A DNA stretch of 64,000 nucleotides from contig NC_073352.2 in the NCBI RefSeq assembly GCF_027580225.2, positions 28,948,001 to 29,012,000 of the forward strand. The letters run 5' to 3'. The DNA is from Misgurnus anguillicaudatus. Taxonomy: Eukaryota > Chordata > Actinopteri > Cypriniformes > Cobitidae. Under the pieces are notes generated by a model. That model made no database searches and was not told where the DNA came from. It was given only the letters and a program-made list of their open reading frames with translations. This document shows, in pieces, positions 10,578-23,756 of the stretch. The first letter of the stretch is position 1, and every line of letters starts with the position of its first letter. Position numbers and translations under genes: made by a program.

Positions 10578-12941
10578 CTCTCCAGAATCTCTCCTCCTGC
10601 GATCTGGTATCACTAGAGTATTCCTATTACTGCCAGGTGCTAGAGTAGAACCGACACTCATTCTAGGTCCAACTAGCATGTACCGTTTGTCTCCAGATCT
10701 GTACTGAATGCTGTGACACAGAGTCCCGTCGTAATTCGCATCTTGTAAATACTTAGATGAATAGTCTGAAGATTTAGAGCACTGCATTACAATCAGCACG
10801 ATGATACTGATGATAAAAAGCACCGACACAGAGCCCAATGTGATGATCAAGTAAAACGTCACGTTGTTTTCCTCCTCGTCTTTCACTGCGTTTGTAACAT
10901 CAGAAGCTGCAAAAGCCTCTTTAGGCTCCACAACTTTCACAATCACAGTCGCTGTTGCTGAGAGAGAAACGTTCCCATTGTCTTTCACCAGTATGACCAG
11001 TTTATGTCGGGCCTCGTCTGTTTCTGTGAATGAACGAAGGGTTCTTATCTGTCCTGTATAGCGGTCCAAACCAAACAGACTGTGATCACTAACTTCCTGT
11101 AGTGAAAATAATAACCAGCCGTTGTATCCTATATCTGCGTCATAGGCTCTGACTTTAGTCACCAAATGACCTGCGTTCACATTGCGGGGAATCTCCTCCA
11201 CACCCTCAGCAGAACCGTTAGCGCTGACTGGATATAAGATCACTGGGACGTTGTCGTTCTGATCCAGAACAAACACGTTCACTGTCACATTACTGCTCAG
11301 AGACGGAGACCCAGAGTCTGTAGCGAGAACGTGGAACTGGAATGTTTTTACAGTTTCAAAGTCAAAACTCTTCAGCGCATAAATCTCTCCATTTTCTGAG
11401 TTAATGTTAATAAAAGATGTGTATTTGTTTTCTACACCACCATCTCTCCATATCTGATAGTTAACAACACCGCTTTCACTGGCATCTTTATCAGAAGCAG
11501 ACACAGAAAATAAAGATTTGCCTGGCACATTATTTTCCATTACATAAAACGCATAAGGGGAAGAGCTGAACTCTGGACTGTTGTCATTTACATCTGACAC
11601 TTGCACAGTTATAGTTTTAACAGAAGACAGAGGCGGCTGTCCGGCGTCTTTGGCTACCAACATAACTTCATAGTGAGATGTTGTCTCTCTGTCAAGAGCT
11701 GATGTTGTAACTAAGGAATATGTATTATCTTGTGTTGAAGATATTAGTTTGAAAGGTATGTCCTCAGGTATTGAACATGAGACTCTCCCATTTACTTCAG
11801 AATCTAAATCTGATACACTTATTAAAGCCACTGTGGTGCCAGGTTTGGAGTCTTCAGGAACAGACTCTGAAAATGATGTCACTTCTATCTGAGGAGGATT
11901 GTCATTTACATCTGCTATTTTTATAGTAATTATTTTATCTGTTGATAGAGGAACAGTTCCTTTATCAAAGGCTTTAATATCAATTTGATATTTATCTTTA
12001 ATTTCAAAATCCAAAAGGCCTGTCACAATAATGTCTCCTGTGGTTGGATTAATTTCAAAAAGTTTACGTAATTTGTTATTTACGTTATGTCCTAATGCAT
12101 AAACTACTTCACCGTTTTGACCTTCGTCTGAATCGGTTGCATTTACCCTTAAAATTGTTGTACCTACAGGCGTGTTTTCATTCAGCACTACACTGTAAGT
12201 ATCTTTAGTAAACACAGGAGCATTATCATTGATATCTAACACATCTATCGTTATGTCCATCGTTCCAGACTTTGGCGGTTTGCCTCCATCTAAAGCAGTT
12301 AATTGAAATCGTATACTTTTAGTGACCTCTCGATCAAGCGGCTTTTGCAATATAAGTACGGGAACTTTGCCGTCTTCATCTCGATCTATAATTTCAATAC
12401 GAAAATAATCGGTGTGACTGAGTTTATAAACCTGAACTGAATTACTGCCACTATCTGGATCACGCGCTCCCTGAAGCTGGAAACGAGCACCAGGAAAAAC
12501 TGATTCGTATATTTCTAAATGCATTTCCTGCTCTGGGAATCTCGGAGCGTGATCATTCACGTCAATTATATCAACAGTCACGTAATGAATCTCTAGTGGA
12601 TTTTCTAACGCGATTTTCAGATTGATTAAACACGGGTTGATTTTCTCGCACACCACCTCTCTGTCTATTTTACCGTTCACATACAAAACACCGTCATTCT
12701 GATTCACACTGAACAATGACTCGCCTGAGGTCGAGACGATGCGACATCTTCGATCATTTAAGGTTTTGTGATCAATACCCAAATCCTTCGCAATATTTCC
12801 TATAACAGCTCCATCCTTCTGCTCTTCAGAGATCGAGTAACGAATTTGCGCCCAGACCGTCCTTCCAAAAACAAGCGAGAAAGCAATGAAGAGGATTTTC
12901 AAACGCGGCTCCAGCCAGTGATGAGGTCTCCTTTGTCCCAT
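10578..12941 (-). CDS. pcdh2ab-like: Clustered protocadherin variable exon V14 (group B)
   Basis: 788 codons. Signal peptide 1-31 ([12 protein letters not shown] start, cleavage before QIRYS), six EC repeats, membrane span and stub. CX5C in EC1 reads CEKINPC. EC4 and EC5 share long stretches with group A (for example [15 protein letters not shown]), whereas EC1-EC3 are distinctive of group B. Donor GTAAGA. The start is supported by the identical N-terminus in V11-V13. CTCF-like element 222 bp and canonical RE1 388 bp upstream of the ATG. Confidence 0.95.
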
Positions 12942-13162
12942 TTTCCAACTCGATCCACAACAATTTTACAACGGCTCTACAAATATTCATCGAATAGCCA
13001 CATAAGAGACAAATAAATGATGTAGCACTCTAAAAATATATATAATGGAAGTCCATGTAGAAGAGCACCAAGCAACACGCACCACTGATAAAAATGAACA
13101 AATGTTTCAGTGCAAGTGACGACAGACGGGGAGTGGGCGTATTTTTACACCATCATGAGTTT

Positions 13163-13179
13163 ACACTGACACCTCGCGA
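13163..13179 (-). promoter_or_regulatory. CTCF-like conserved sequence element of V14
   Basis: TCGCGAGGTGTCAGTGT on the coding strand, 222 bp upstream of the ATG; a GGGGAGTGGGCG box lies between the two. Confidence 0.78.
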
Positions 13180-13328
13180 TCTTACACTTTCATTGCAGTG
13201 CGGTTTAAAAATTAATAATAAATAATTGTAAAATTATAGTTTTTAAAGCTCTCTAAACAGACCATAAACACATACAGCCAGAAAACCGCAGTGCTTTGTG
13301 ATGCAGCAAGCAATGCAGTATTAAAACA

Positions 13329-13349
13329 GTCAGCACCACGGACAGCGAC
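13329..13349 (+). promoter_or_regulatory. RE1/NRSE (REST site), canonical, V14
   Basis: Matches 19 of 21 positions of the REST consensus (halves TTCAGCACC and GGACAGCGCC two bases apart). The bases seen are GTCAGCACC, AC, GGACAGCGAC. It lies 388 bp upstream of the V14 ATG. REST represses neuronal genes outside neurons and in progenitors. Confidence 0.85.
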
Positions 13350-13780
13350 CCTGTTGCTTTTGTGCATTTCGGTAAATGTAACATAAGAGATCTCAATCGT
13401 TCATATTAATACGATCTGCATTCACCTTAGAAACGTTGGAGTTAGGAATGGGCTTTCTTTCGTGCTTTTTGCAGATAATCGTAAGATGGGTTTTGTATGA
13501 TTTCAAACAGAATTGTCACCTGGTAAAACAGGTTCGCTTTCCCGAGAGATCAGGTTGAATAGGCTATTTCATGTTAAAATACAAACTTCTTTATTCTTTT
13601 GGCCTCAACAAGCGAATCTAAAACAAACAATAATAACAATTTCTTAATGACTGTTAAAAAGCAAAGGCCTGCATAAAATATCTATATATTTGATTATTTG
13701 GACATTAAATGAATATAACGAAATAAAATATCAAATAACCATGAAGGATATACAAATAACAACTTCATCCGTTTTCTTAC

Positions 13781-16144
13781 CTCTCCAGAATCTCTCCTCC
13801 TGCGATCTGGTATCACTAGAGTATTCCTATTACTGGGAGGTGCTAGAGTAGAACCGACACTCATTCTAGGCCCAACTAGCATGTACCGTTTGTCTCCAGA
13901 TCTGTACTGAATGCTGTGACACAGAGTCCCGTCATAATTCGTATCTTGTAAATACTTGGACGAATAGTCTGAAGATTTAGAGCACTGCATTGCAATCAAC
14001 ACGATGATACTGATGATAAAAAGCACTGACACCGAGCCCAATGTGATGATCAAATAAAATGTCACGTTGTTTTCTTCATCGTCTTTCACTGCGTTTGTAA
14101 CATCAGAAGCTGCAAAAGCCTCTTTAGGCTCCACAACTTTCACAATCACAGTCGCTGTTGCTGAGAGAGAAACGTTGCCATTGTCTTTCACCAGTATGAC
14201 CAGTTTATGCTGGGCCTCGTCTGTTTCTGTGTATGAGCGAAGGGTTCTTATTTGTCCTGTATAGCGGTCCAAACCAAACAGACTGTGATCACTAACTTCC
14301 TGCAGTGAAAATAACAACCAGCCGTTGTATCCTATATCTGCGTCATAGGCTCTAACTTTAGTCACCAAATGACCCGCGTTCACATTTCGGGGAATCTCCT
14401 CCACACCTTCAGCAGAACCGTTAGCGCTCACTGGATATAAGATCACTGGAACATTGTCGTTCTGATCCAGAATAAACACGTTTACTGTCACATTACTGCT
14501 CAGACACGGAGATCCAGAGTCTGTAGCGAGCACGTGGAACTGGAATGTCTTTACAGTTTCAAAGTCAAAACTCTTTAGCGCATAAATCTCTCCGTTTTCT
14601 GAGTTAATGTTAATAAAAGATGTGTATTTGTTTTCTACACCACTATCTCTCCATATCTGATAGTTAACAATACCGCTTTCACTGGCATCTTTATCAGAAG
14701 CAGACACAGAAAATAAAGATTTGCCTGGCACATTATTTTCCATCACATAAAACGCATAAGGGGAAGAGCTGAACTCTGGACTGTTGTCATTTACATCTGA
14801 CACCTGCACAGTTATAGTTTTAACAGAAGACAGAGGTGGCTGTCCAGCGTCTTTGGCTACCAACATGACTTCATAGTGAGATGTTGTCTCTCTGTCAAGA
14901 GCTGATGTTGTAACTAAGGAATACGTATTATCTTGTGTTGAAGATATTAGTTTGAAAGGTACGTCCTCGGGTATTGAACATGAGACTCTTCCATTTACTT
15001 CAGAATCTAAATCTGATACACTTATTAAAGCCACTGTTGTGCCAGGTTTGGAGTCCTCGGGAACAGATTCTGAAAATGACGTCACTTCGATCTGAGGAGG
15101 ATTGTCATTTACATCTGCTATTTTTATAGTAATTATTTTATCTGTTGTTAGAGGAACAGTTCCTTTATCAGAGGCTTGAATGTCAATCTGATATTTATCT
15201 TTGATTTCAAAATCCAAAAGACCAGTTACAATAATTTCTCCTGTGGTTGGGTTAACATCAAAAAGTTTACGCAAATTGTAATTGACGTCATGTCCTAATG
15301 CATAAATAACTTCTCCATTTTGACCTTCGTCTGAATCGGTTGCATTTACCCTTAAAATTGTTGTGCCTACAGGCGTGTTTTCATTTAGCACTACACTGTA
15401 AGTTTCTTTAGTAAACACAGGAGCATTATCATTGATATCTAACACATCTATCGTTATGTCTATTGTTCCAGACTTTGGCGGTTTGCCTCCATCTAAAGCA
15501 GTTAAATGTAATCGTATTCTTTTAGTGACCTCTCGGTCGAGCGGCTTTTGCAATATCAGTACGGGAACTTTGCCATCTTCATCTCGATCTATTATTTCAA
15601 TACGAAAAAAATCAGTGTGGCTGAGTTTATAAACTTGAACTGAATTACTGCCACTATCTGGATCACGCGCTGCCTTAATTTGGAAACGCGCACCAGGAAG
15701 GACAGTTTCACTTATTTCTAAGCGCTTTTCCTGTTCTGGGAATCTCGGAGCGTGGTCATTCACGTCAATAATATCAACAGTCACGTAATGAATTTCTAGT
15801 GGATTTTCTAACGCGATTTTCAGATTGATTAAACACGGGTTGATTCTCTCGCACACCGCCTCTCTGTCTATTTTACCGTTCACATACAACATACCGTCAT
15901 TTTGATTCACACTGAACAATGGCTCGCCTGAGGTCGAGACGATGCGACATCTTCGATCATTTAAGGTTCTGTAATCAATACCCAAATCCTTCGCAATATT
16001 TCCTACAACAGCTCCATCCTTTTGCTCTTCAGAGATCGAGTAGCGAATTTGCGCCCAGGCCGTCCTCCCAAAAACCAGCGAGAAAGCAATGAAAAGGATT
16101 TTTAAACGCGGCTCCAGCCAGTGATGAGGTCTCCTTTGTCCCAT
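13781..16144 (-). CDS. pcdh2ab-like: Clustered protocadherin variable exon V13 (group B)
   Basis: 788 codons, closest to V12 and V14. CX5C reads CERINPC. An unusual extra cysteine sits near the EC5/EC6 junction (SPCLSS in place of SPSLSS), which leaves an unpaired Cys in the ectodomain. EC6 has RSYTETDE where most copies have RSFTETDE. Donor GTAAGA; the open frame continues 28 codons into the intron as readthrough. The 5' spacer carries the GGGGAGTGGGCG box, the CTCF-like element and a canonical RE1. Confidence 0.95.
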
Positions 16145-16369
16145 TTTGCAACTCGATCCACGACAATTTCACAACGCTCTACAAATGTTCATTGAAAAGT
16201 CACATCGGAGACAATTCAATTATGTAGCACTCCAAAAAAATAATACAAAGACATTCGTTGTACAAAAGCACCAAGCAAGACGCACCACTGATAAAAATGA
16301 ACAAATGTTTCAATGCAAGTGACGACAGACGGGGAGTGGGCGTATTTTTGCACTATGAGCCATAGGTTT

Positions 16370-16386
16370 ACACTGACACCTTGCGC
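16370..16386 (-). promoter_or_regulatory. CTCF-like conserved sequence element of V13
   Basis: GCGCAAGGTGTCAGTGT on the coding strand, 226 bp upstream of the ATG. Confidence 0.78.
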
Positions 16387-16527
16387 TTCTCCACTTTCAT
16401 TGCAGTGTTATTCATAATAGAATAACTGTAAAGTTATATTTCTTAAAGCTTTCTGAAAAGACCGTAAACACATACAGCCACCAAGTCCAGTGCTTTGTAA
16501 TGCAGCAAAAAATGCAGTATTTAAACA

Positions 16528-16548
16528 ATCAGCACCACGGACAGCGAC
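16528..16548 (+). promoter_or_regulatory. RE1/NRSE, canonical, V13
   Basis: 19 of 21 matches: ATCAGCACC, AC, GGACAGCGAC; 384 bp upstream of the V13 ATG. Confidence 0.85.
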
Positions 16549-17053
16549 CCTGCTGTTTTCGTGCATTTTAGTAAAATTTTCAAAAAATAATCTCATAGCA
16601 ATAACCTACTACACATCTATTTCACGAGGTTTCTAATTCGTTTGAACTTGTACGATCTCGATCGTATATATTAATACGATCTGCATTCGCCCCAGAAACG
16701 TTGGGATTATGAATGGGCTTTCTTTCGTGCTTTTTGCAGATAATTGTACGATGCACATCGTATGATTTCAAATAAAATAGTCACCAGGTAAAACAGATGG
16801 TTTCCCGTGAGTTTAGGTTGAATAGACTATTTCATGTACATCAAATTCAAACTTCTTTGTTCTTTTTGCCTCGATAAGCGAATCTTAAAAAACAACAAAT
16901 AACAATTGCTGTTAAAAATCAAACGCCTACATAAAATAGCTATATCTTTGATTATTTTAAACATTCAATAAATATAACAAAAACAATGAATATAAATAAC
17001 ATTTTAAATAACCAGAAAGGAAATACCAATACAATTTTTATCCATTTTCTTAC

Positions 17054-19417
17054 CTCTCCAGAATCTCTCCTCCTGCGATCTGGTATCACTAATGTATTTC
17101 TGTTACTGCCAGGTGCTAGAGTAGAACCGACACTCATTCTGGGTCCAACTAGCATGTACCGTTTGTCTCCAGATCTGTACTGAATGCTGTGACACAGAGT
17201 CCCGTCGTAATTCGCATCTTGTAAATACTTGGACGAATAGTCCGAAGATTTCGAGCACTGCATTACAATCAACACGATGATACTGATGATAAAAAGCACT
17301 GACACAGAGCCCAATGTGATGATCAAATAAAATGTCACGTTGTTTTCTTCATCGTTTTTCACTGCGTGTGTAACATCAGAAGCTGCAAAAGCCTCTTTAG
17401 GCTCCACAACTTTCACAATCACAGTCGCTGTTGCTGAGAGAGAAACGTTCCCATTGTCTTTCACCAGTATGACCAGTTTATGCTGGGCCTCGTCTGTTTC
17501 TGTGAATGAGCGAAGGGTCCTTATCTGTCCTGTATAGCGGTCCAAACCAAACAGACTGTGATCGCTAACTTCTTGCAGTGAAAATAATAACCAGCCGTTG
17601 TATCCTATATCTGCGTCATAGGCTCTGACTTTGGTCACCAAATGACCTGCGTTCACATTGCGGGGAATCTCCTCCACACCTTCAGCAGAACCGTTAGCAC
17701 TTACTGGATATAATATCACTGGAACATTGTCGTTCTGATCCAGAATAAACACGTTCACTGTCACATTACTGCTCAGAGACGGAGATCCAGAATCTGTAGC
17801 GAGCACGTGAAACTGGAATGTCTTTACAGTTTCAAAGTCAAAACTCTTCAGCGCATAAATCTCTCCATTATCTGAATTAATGTTAATAAAAGATGTATAT
17901 TTGTTTTCTACACCGCCATCTCTCCATATTTGATAGTTAACAACGCCGCTTTCACTGGCATCTTTATCAGAAGCAGACACAGAAAATAAAGATTTGCCTG
18001 GCACATTATTTTCCATTACATAAAACGCATAAGGGGAAGAGCTGAACTCTGGACTGTTGTCATTTACATCTGACACCTGCACAGTTATAGTTTTAACAGA
18101 AGACAGAGGTGGCTGTCCAGCGTCTTTGGCTACCAACATGACTTCATAGTGAGATATTGTCTCTCTGTCAAGAGCTGATGTTGTAACTAAGGAATATGTA
18201 TTATCTTGTGATGAAGACATTAATTTAAAAGGTACGTCATCGGGTATTGAACACGAGACTCTTCCATTAACTTCAGAATCTAAATCTGATAAACTTATTA
18301 AAGCCACTGTTGTGCCAAGTTTGGAGTCCTCAGGAACAGATTTTGAAAATGACGTCACTTCTATCTGAGGAGCATTGTCATTTACATCTGCTATTTTTAT
18401 AGTTATTATTTTATCTGTTGATAGAGGAACAATTCCTTTATCAGAGGCTTTAATATCAATTTGATATTTATCTTTAATTTCAAAATCTAAAAGGCCTGTC
18501 ACAATAATGTCTCCTGTGGTTGGGTTAACATCAAAAAGTTTGCGTAATTTGGAATTTACGTTCTGTCCTAATGCATAAACTACTTCTCCGTTTTGACCTT
18601 CGTCTGAATCGGTTGCATTTACCCTTAAAATAGTTGTACCTACATGCGTGTTTTCATTTAGCATTACAATATAAGTATCTTTAGTAAACACAGGAGCATT
18701 ATCATTTATATCCAACACATCTATCGTTATGTCCATCGTTCCAGACTTTGGCGGTCTGCCTCCATCTAAAGCAGTTAATTGTAATCGTATACTTTTAGTG
18801 ACCTCTCGATCAAGCGGCTTTTGCAATATAAGTACGGGGACTTTGCCATCTTCATCTCGATCTATTATTTCAATACGAAAATAATCGGTGAGACTGAGTT
18901 TATAAATTTGAACTGAATTACTGCCACTATCTGGATCACGCGCAGCCTGAAGTTGAAAACGCGCACCAGGAAGGACAGTTTCACTTATTTCTAAATGCAT
19001 TTCCTGCTCTGGGAATCTCGGAGCGTGATCATTCACGTCAATTATATCAACAGTCACATAATGAATCTCAAGTGGATCCTCTAAAGCGATTTTTAGATTG
19101 ATTAAACACGGGTTGATTCCCTCGCACACCGCCTCTCTGTCTATTTTACCGTTCAAATACAACACACCGTCATTTTGATTCACACTGAACAATGACTCGC
19201 CTGAGGTCGAGACGATGCGAAACCCTCGATCCTTTAAGGTTCTGTGATCAATACCCAAATCCTTCGCAATATTTCCTACAGGAGCTCCGTCCTTCTGCTC
19301 CTCAGAGATCGAGTAGCGAATTTGCGCCCAGACCGTCCTCCCAAAAACAAGCGAGAAAGCAATGAAGAGGATTTTCAAACGCGGCTCCAGCCAGTGATGA
19401 GTTCTCCTTTGTCCCAT
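17054..19417 (-). CDS. pcdh2ab-like: Clustered protocadherin variable exon V12 (group B)
   Basis: 788 codons. Group B N-terminus [12 protein letters not shown], signal cleavage before QIRYS, EC1 CX5C as CEGINPC. The juxtamembrane segment reads [13 protein letters not shown] instead of the common [15 protein letters not shown]3 reads NENTHVGTT where its siblings have NENTPVGTT. Donor GTAAGA; readthrough into the intron continues 33 codons. The upstream spacer holds a CTCF-like element identical to that of V13 and an RE1 with three mismatches. Confidence 0.95.
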
Positions 19418-19654
19418 TTTGCAACTCGGATCTACAACAATTTCACAACGGCTCTACAAATATTCATCGAATAGCCACATCAGAGAAAACTTAATTATGT
19501 AGCACTCCAAAAAATAAAATAATTCAAAATAATGCGTTGTACAAAAGCGACAAGCAAGCAAGACGCACCACTGATAAAATTGAACAAATGCTCGAGTACA
19601 AATGACGAAGCAGACGGGGAGTGGGCGTATTTGTGCACTATGAGTCATAGGTTT

Positions 19655-19671
19655 ACACTGACACCTTGCGC
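19655..19671 (-). promoter_or_regulatory. CTCF-like conserved sequence element of V12
   Basis: GCGCAAGGTGTCAGTGT, identical to the V13 element, 238 bp upstream of the ATG. Confidence 0.78.
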
Positions 19672-19814
19672 TCTTTCACTTTCATTGCAGTGCTATTCAA
19701 AATAAAAATAAATGCAAAGTTATAGTTTTTAAACCTCTCTGGAATGATCGTAAACACATACAGCTAGACAATTACAGTGCTTTGTGATGCAGCAAACAAT
19801 GCAGTGTTAAAACG

Positions 19815-19835
19815 TTCAGCACCATGGACAGTGGC
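19815..19835 (+). promoter_or_regulatory. RE1/NRSE, canonical spacing, V12
   Basis: 18 of 21 matches: TTCAGCACC, AT, GGACAGTGGC; 398 bp upstream of the V12 ATG. Confidence 0.78.
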
Positions 19836-21005
19836 CATACTTTCGTGCATTTCAGTGAAAATTTCCAACACAATCTCATAACATAACCCACTACACATCT
19901 AGTTCACGAGGTTAGTATTTTGCATGAATTTGTAAGATCTCAATCGTGTATATAGCATGATCTGCCTTCACCCCAAAAAACTTTGGGGTTGGGAATGGGG
20001 TTTCGTTTGTGCTTCTTAACAGATAATTGTATGCTTTTGTATGATGCACATCATATGAATTCAAACAAAATTGCAACCAGGTAAAACATGTGTTAGGGTG
20101 GATCAACTACAGTAGTTCAGGCTGTAGGAAAGCCTAAATGACTAAAGCAACGTTAACAGCAAGATGGTATAAAACTGTATATTTCTTGTCAGTTCCTATC
20201 CATCTGCAACTTATACCAATGACGGAAATAAACGCAGTTATGATAGCAAAATATGTGGGAGAGCATTGCATGACATGGTAAATAATACATGTACAATTAA
20301 CTGTTTTCAATGTACAGTATATGAAATATTAGGATAGAGAACAGAGAAAGAAAGAAAGTTTAAAAGAGTCTCCATTGAGCACTGAAAATTTGGCCTAATG
20401 GCCCAGAGCTCAGGTAAAGAACAAGAGCATAGAAAATAAGCAGAATCCAAGAGCAGAGCTCATAGAGACCATACAGTCCAAACGAAGATAAGGGAAAAGA
20501 AAAGAGCCTGAGCATACCCAAAATATTGCCTTTTATCCATTCCTTGACCATATGACCAAACCCAACATGATACATTCAATCTGACCAATCAGAAGAGTAG
20601 ACAACCTTTAACACTCACTGTACTGGATAAATAACTCTGCCAATCATCTTTGATCACTATCAGTGAGCACAGGAGTGCAGATGGTACAAGAAGGCATTGG
20701 GAATTGAGACAGAGTAATAAATTCCTGTTTTCCTTGTTTGTCTCATCCTTACATACGGCTTCCCGTGATATTAGGTTGAATATTTAATGTAAATAAAATA
20801 CAAACTTCTATAGTCACAACAAGTAAATCTAAAACAAACCAAAACTACAATTGCTGAACTGTTGTTTAAAAAACAAAGGCCTGCATAAAATAGTTATATA
20901 TTTGATTATTTTAAACACTAAAGGAATATAAATGAAAAACAATGAATAAGTATAATATTGAAAAACCATGAAGGATATACAAATAACAACTTCATCCATT
21001 CTTAC

Positions 21006-23357
21006 CTCTCCAGAATCTCTCCTCCTGCGATCTGGTATCACTAGAGTATTTCTATTACTCCCAGGTGCTAGAGTAGAACCGACACTCATTCTGGGTCCAA
21101 CTAGCATGTACCGTTTGTCTCCAGATCTGTACTGAATGCTGTGACACAGAGTCCCGTCGTAATTTGCTTCTTGTAAATACTTGGACGAATAGTCTGATTT
21201 AGAGCACTGCATTACAATCAACACGATGATACTGATTATAAAAAGCACCGACACAGAGCCCAATGTGATGATCAAATAAAATGTCACATTGTTTTCCTCT
21301 TCGTCTTTCACTGCGTTTGTAACATCAGAAGCTGCAAAAGCCTCTTTGGGCTCCACAACTTTTACAATCACAGTCGCTGTTGCTGAGAGAGAAACGTTCC
21401 CATTGTCTTTCACCAGTATGACCAGTTTATGCTGGGCCTCGTCTGTTTCTGTGAATGAGCGAAGGGTTCTTATCTGTCCTGTATAGCGGTCCAAACCAAA
21501 CAGACTGTGATCACTAACTTCCTGCAGTGAAAATAATAACCAGCCGTTGTATCCTATATCTGCGTCATAAGCTCTGACTTTAGTCACCAAATGACCTGCG
21601 TTCACGTTGCGAGGAATTTCCTCCACACCTTCAGCAGAACCGTTAGAGCTCACTGGATATAAGATCACTGGAACATTGTCGTTCTGATCCAAAATAAACA
21701 CGTTTACTGTCACATTACTGCTCAGAGACGGAGATCCAGAGTCGGTAGCGAGCACGTGGAACTGAAAAGTCTTTAAAGTTTCAAAGTCAAAACTCTTCAG
21801 CGCATAAATCTCTCCGTTTTCTGAGTTTATGTTAATAAAAGATGTATATTTGTTTTCTACACCACTATCTCTCCATATCTGATAGTTAACAATACCGCTT
21901 TCACTGGCATCTTTATCAGAAGCAGACACAGAAAATAAAGATTTGCCTGGGACATTATTTTCCATCACATAAAACGCGTAAGGGTTAGAGCTGAACTCTG
22001 GACTGTTGTCATTTACATCTGACACCTGCACAGTTATAGTTTTAACAGAAGACAGAGGTGGCTGTCCAGCATCTTTGGCTACCAACATAACTTCATAGTG
22101 AGATGTTGTCTCTCTGTCAAGAGCTGATGTTGTTACTAAGGAATATGTATTATCTTGTGTTGAAGATATTAGTTTGAAAGGTACGTCATCGGGTATTGAA
22201 CACGAGACTCTCCCATTTATTGCAGAATCTAAATCTGATACACTTATTAAAGCCACTGTTGTGCCAGGTTTGGAGTCCTCAGGAACAGATTTTGAAAATG
22301 ACGTCACTTCTATCTGAGGAGGATTGTCATTTACATCTGCTATTTTTATAGTTATACTTTTATCTGTTGATAGAGGAACAGTTCCTTTATCAGAAGCTTG
22401 AATGTCAATCTCATATACATCTTTGACTTCAAAATCCAAAAGACCAGTTATAATAATTTCCCCAGTAATTTGGTTAACATCAAATAGTTTATCATTTACG
22501 TTATGTCCTAATGCATAAACTACTTCTCCGTTTTGACCTTCGTCTGAATCGGTTGCATTTACTCTTAAAATTGTTGTGCCTACAGGCGTGTTTTCATTCA
22601 ACACTACACTGTAAGTATCTTTAGTAAACACAGGAGCATTATCATTGATATCTAACACATCTATAGTTATGTCCATCGTTCCAGATTTTGGTGGTCTGCC
22701 TCCATCTAAAGCAGTTAATTGCAATTGAAACCGTTTTGTAATCTCTCGGTCAAGCGGCTTTTGTAAAATTAACACGGGAACTTTGCCGTCTCTGTCACGA
22801 TCTTTTATATCAATGCGGAAATAATCGGTGTGGCTTAATTTGTAAATCTGAACTGAATTACTGCCACTATCTGGATCACGCGCTGCCTGAAGTTGGAATC
22901 GCGCACCGGGAAGGACAGTTTCACTAATTTCCAAACGCTTTTCCTGTTCTGGGAACCTCGGAGCGTGATCATTCACGTCAATTATATCAACAGTCACGTA
23001 ATGAATCTCTAGTGGATCTTCTAAAGCGATTTTCAGATTGATTAAACACGGGTTGATTCTCTCGCACACCACCTCTCTGTCTATTTTACCTTTCACATAC
23101 ATAACACCGTCATTTTGATTCACACTGAACAATGACTCGCCTGAGGTCGAGACGATGCGAAATCCTCGATCCTTTAAGGTTTTGTGATCAATACCCAAAT
23201 CCTTAGCAATATTTCCTACAACTGCTCCGTCTTTTTGCTCTTCAGAGATCGAGTAGCGAATTTGCGCCCAAACCGTCTTTCCAAAAACAAGCGAGAAAGC
23301 AATGAATAGGATTTTCAAACGCGGCTCCAGACAGTGATGCGGTCTCCTTTGTCCCAT
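21006..23357 (-). CDS. pcdh2ab-like: Clustered protocadherin variable exon V11 (group B)
   Basis: 784 codons, four fewer than the other group B exons. Three codons are missing in an EC3 loop (VNDKLFDVN against [12 protein letters not shown] in V14) and one serine codon is missing in the cytoplasmic stub (CSKSDYSS against CSKSSDYSS), giving a 69-residue stub. Neither breaks the frame. EC1 has VKGKIDRE where siblings have VNGKIDRE. Donor GTAAGA. It is the first group B copy in transcription order, after the long group C run. Confidence 0.95.
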
Positions 23358-23604
23358 GTTTTTCTTTAAGTAGGCTACTTATTCCACCAGAAATTTACAA
23401 CGGGTTGAAAATATCAGTTGAAAGGCCATGCGACAAATAACCACATTTTCTAAACCCCGTAAAATATTACGAATAAAATGTAAGGACAAAAGCAACGACC
23501 AAGCTCCCACTGACAAAATCAGATCACGATCGTGTGCAAGCCACTATGCACTATTGGGAAAAGAGGGCGGTATTCTTTGGCGCTGAGATTTGTTTTCTAG
23601 GTTC

Positions 23605-23621
23605 ACACTGACACCTCGTGA
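23605..23621 (-). promoter_or_regulatory. CTCF-like conserved sequence element of V11
   Basis: TCACGAGGTGTCAGTGT on the coding strand, 248 bp upstream of the ATG. Confidence 0.78.
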
Positions 23622-23756
23622 TCTTCCTCATTTACTGCACTAATATTAATATATACATTTAAAAAGAAAAACTTGCTGTGAATAAGTTCTGAAAGACATA
23701 ATAGCCTATATTCAAAAATCGAGAATGATGCGCAGCAGAGAAATCCGCATAATGAA

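Larger units (their letters stand above)
12942..13780. other. Spacer V14/V13
   Basis: No gene or transposon seen. Contains the V14 promoter: GGGGAGTGGGCGTATTT at about 13128, the CTCF-like element and the RE1. The last 90 bp before the V13 donor resemble the intron starts of V11 and V12. Confidence 0.7.
16145..17053. other. Spacer V13/V12
   Basis: No gene. Same promoter layout as V14 with GGGGAGTGGGCGTATTT at about 16332. Homologous to the V14 and V12 upstream regions for most of its length. Confidence 0.7.
19418..21005. other. Spacer V12/V11 with an extra 600-bp segment
   Basis: Promoter layout as V13. About 20110-20755 is not found in the sister spacers. It carries a CCAAT box (20583), a TATA-like GGATAAATAA (20626) and AATAAA (20705), an order that would suit a solo LTR on the plus strand, but no clear ends or target duplication were found. 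Confidence 0.4.

Noticed and set aside
10864..11061. A 65-codon plus-strand frame ([10 protein letters not shown]...) that recurs opposite nearly every exon
   Set aside because: It is the antisense shadow of the homogenised EC6/juxtamembrane block; its recurrence follows from the sense-strand identity.
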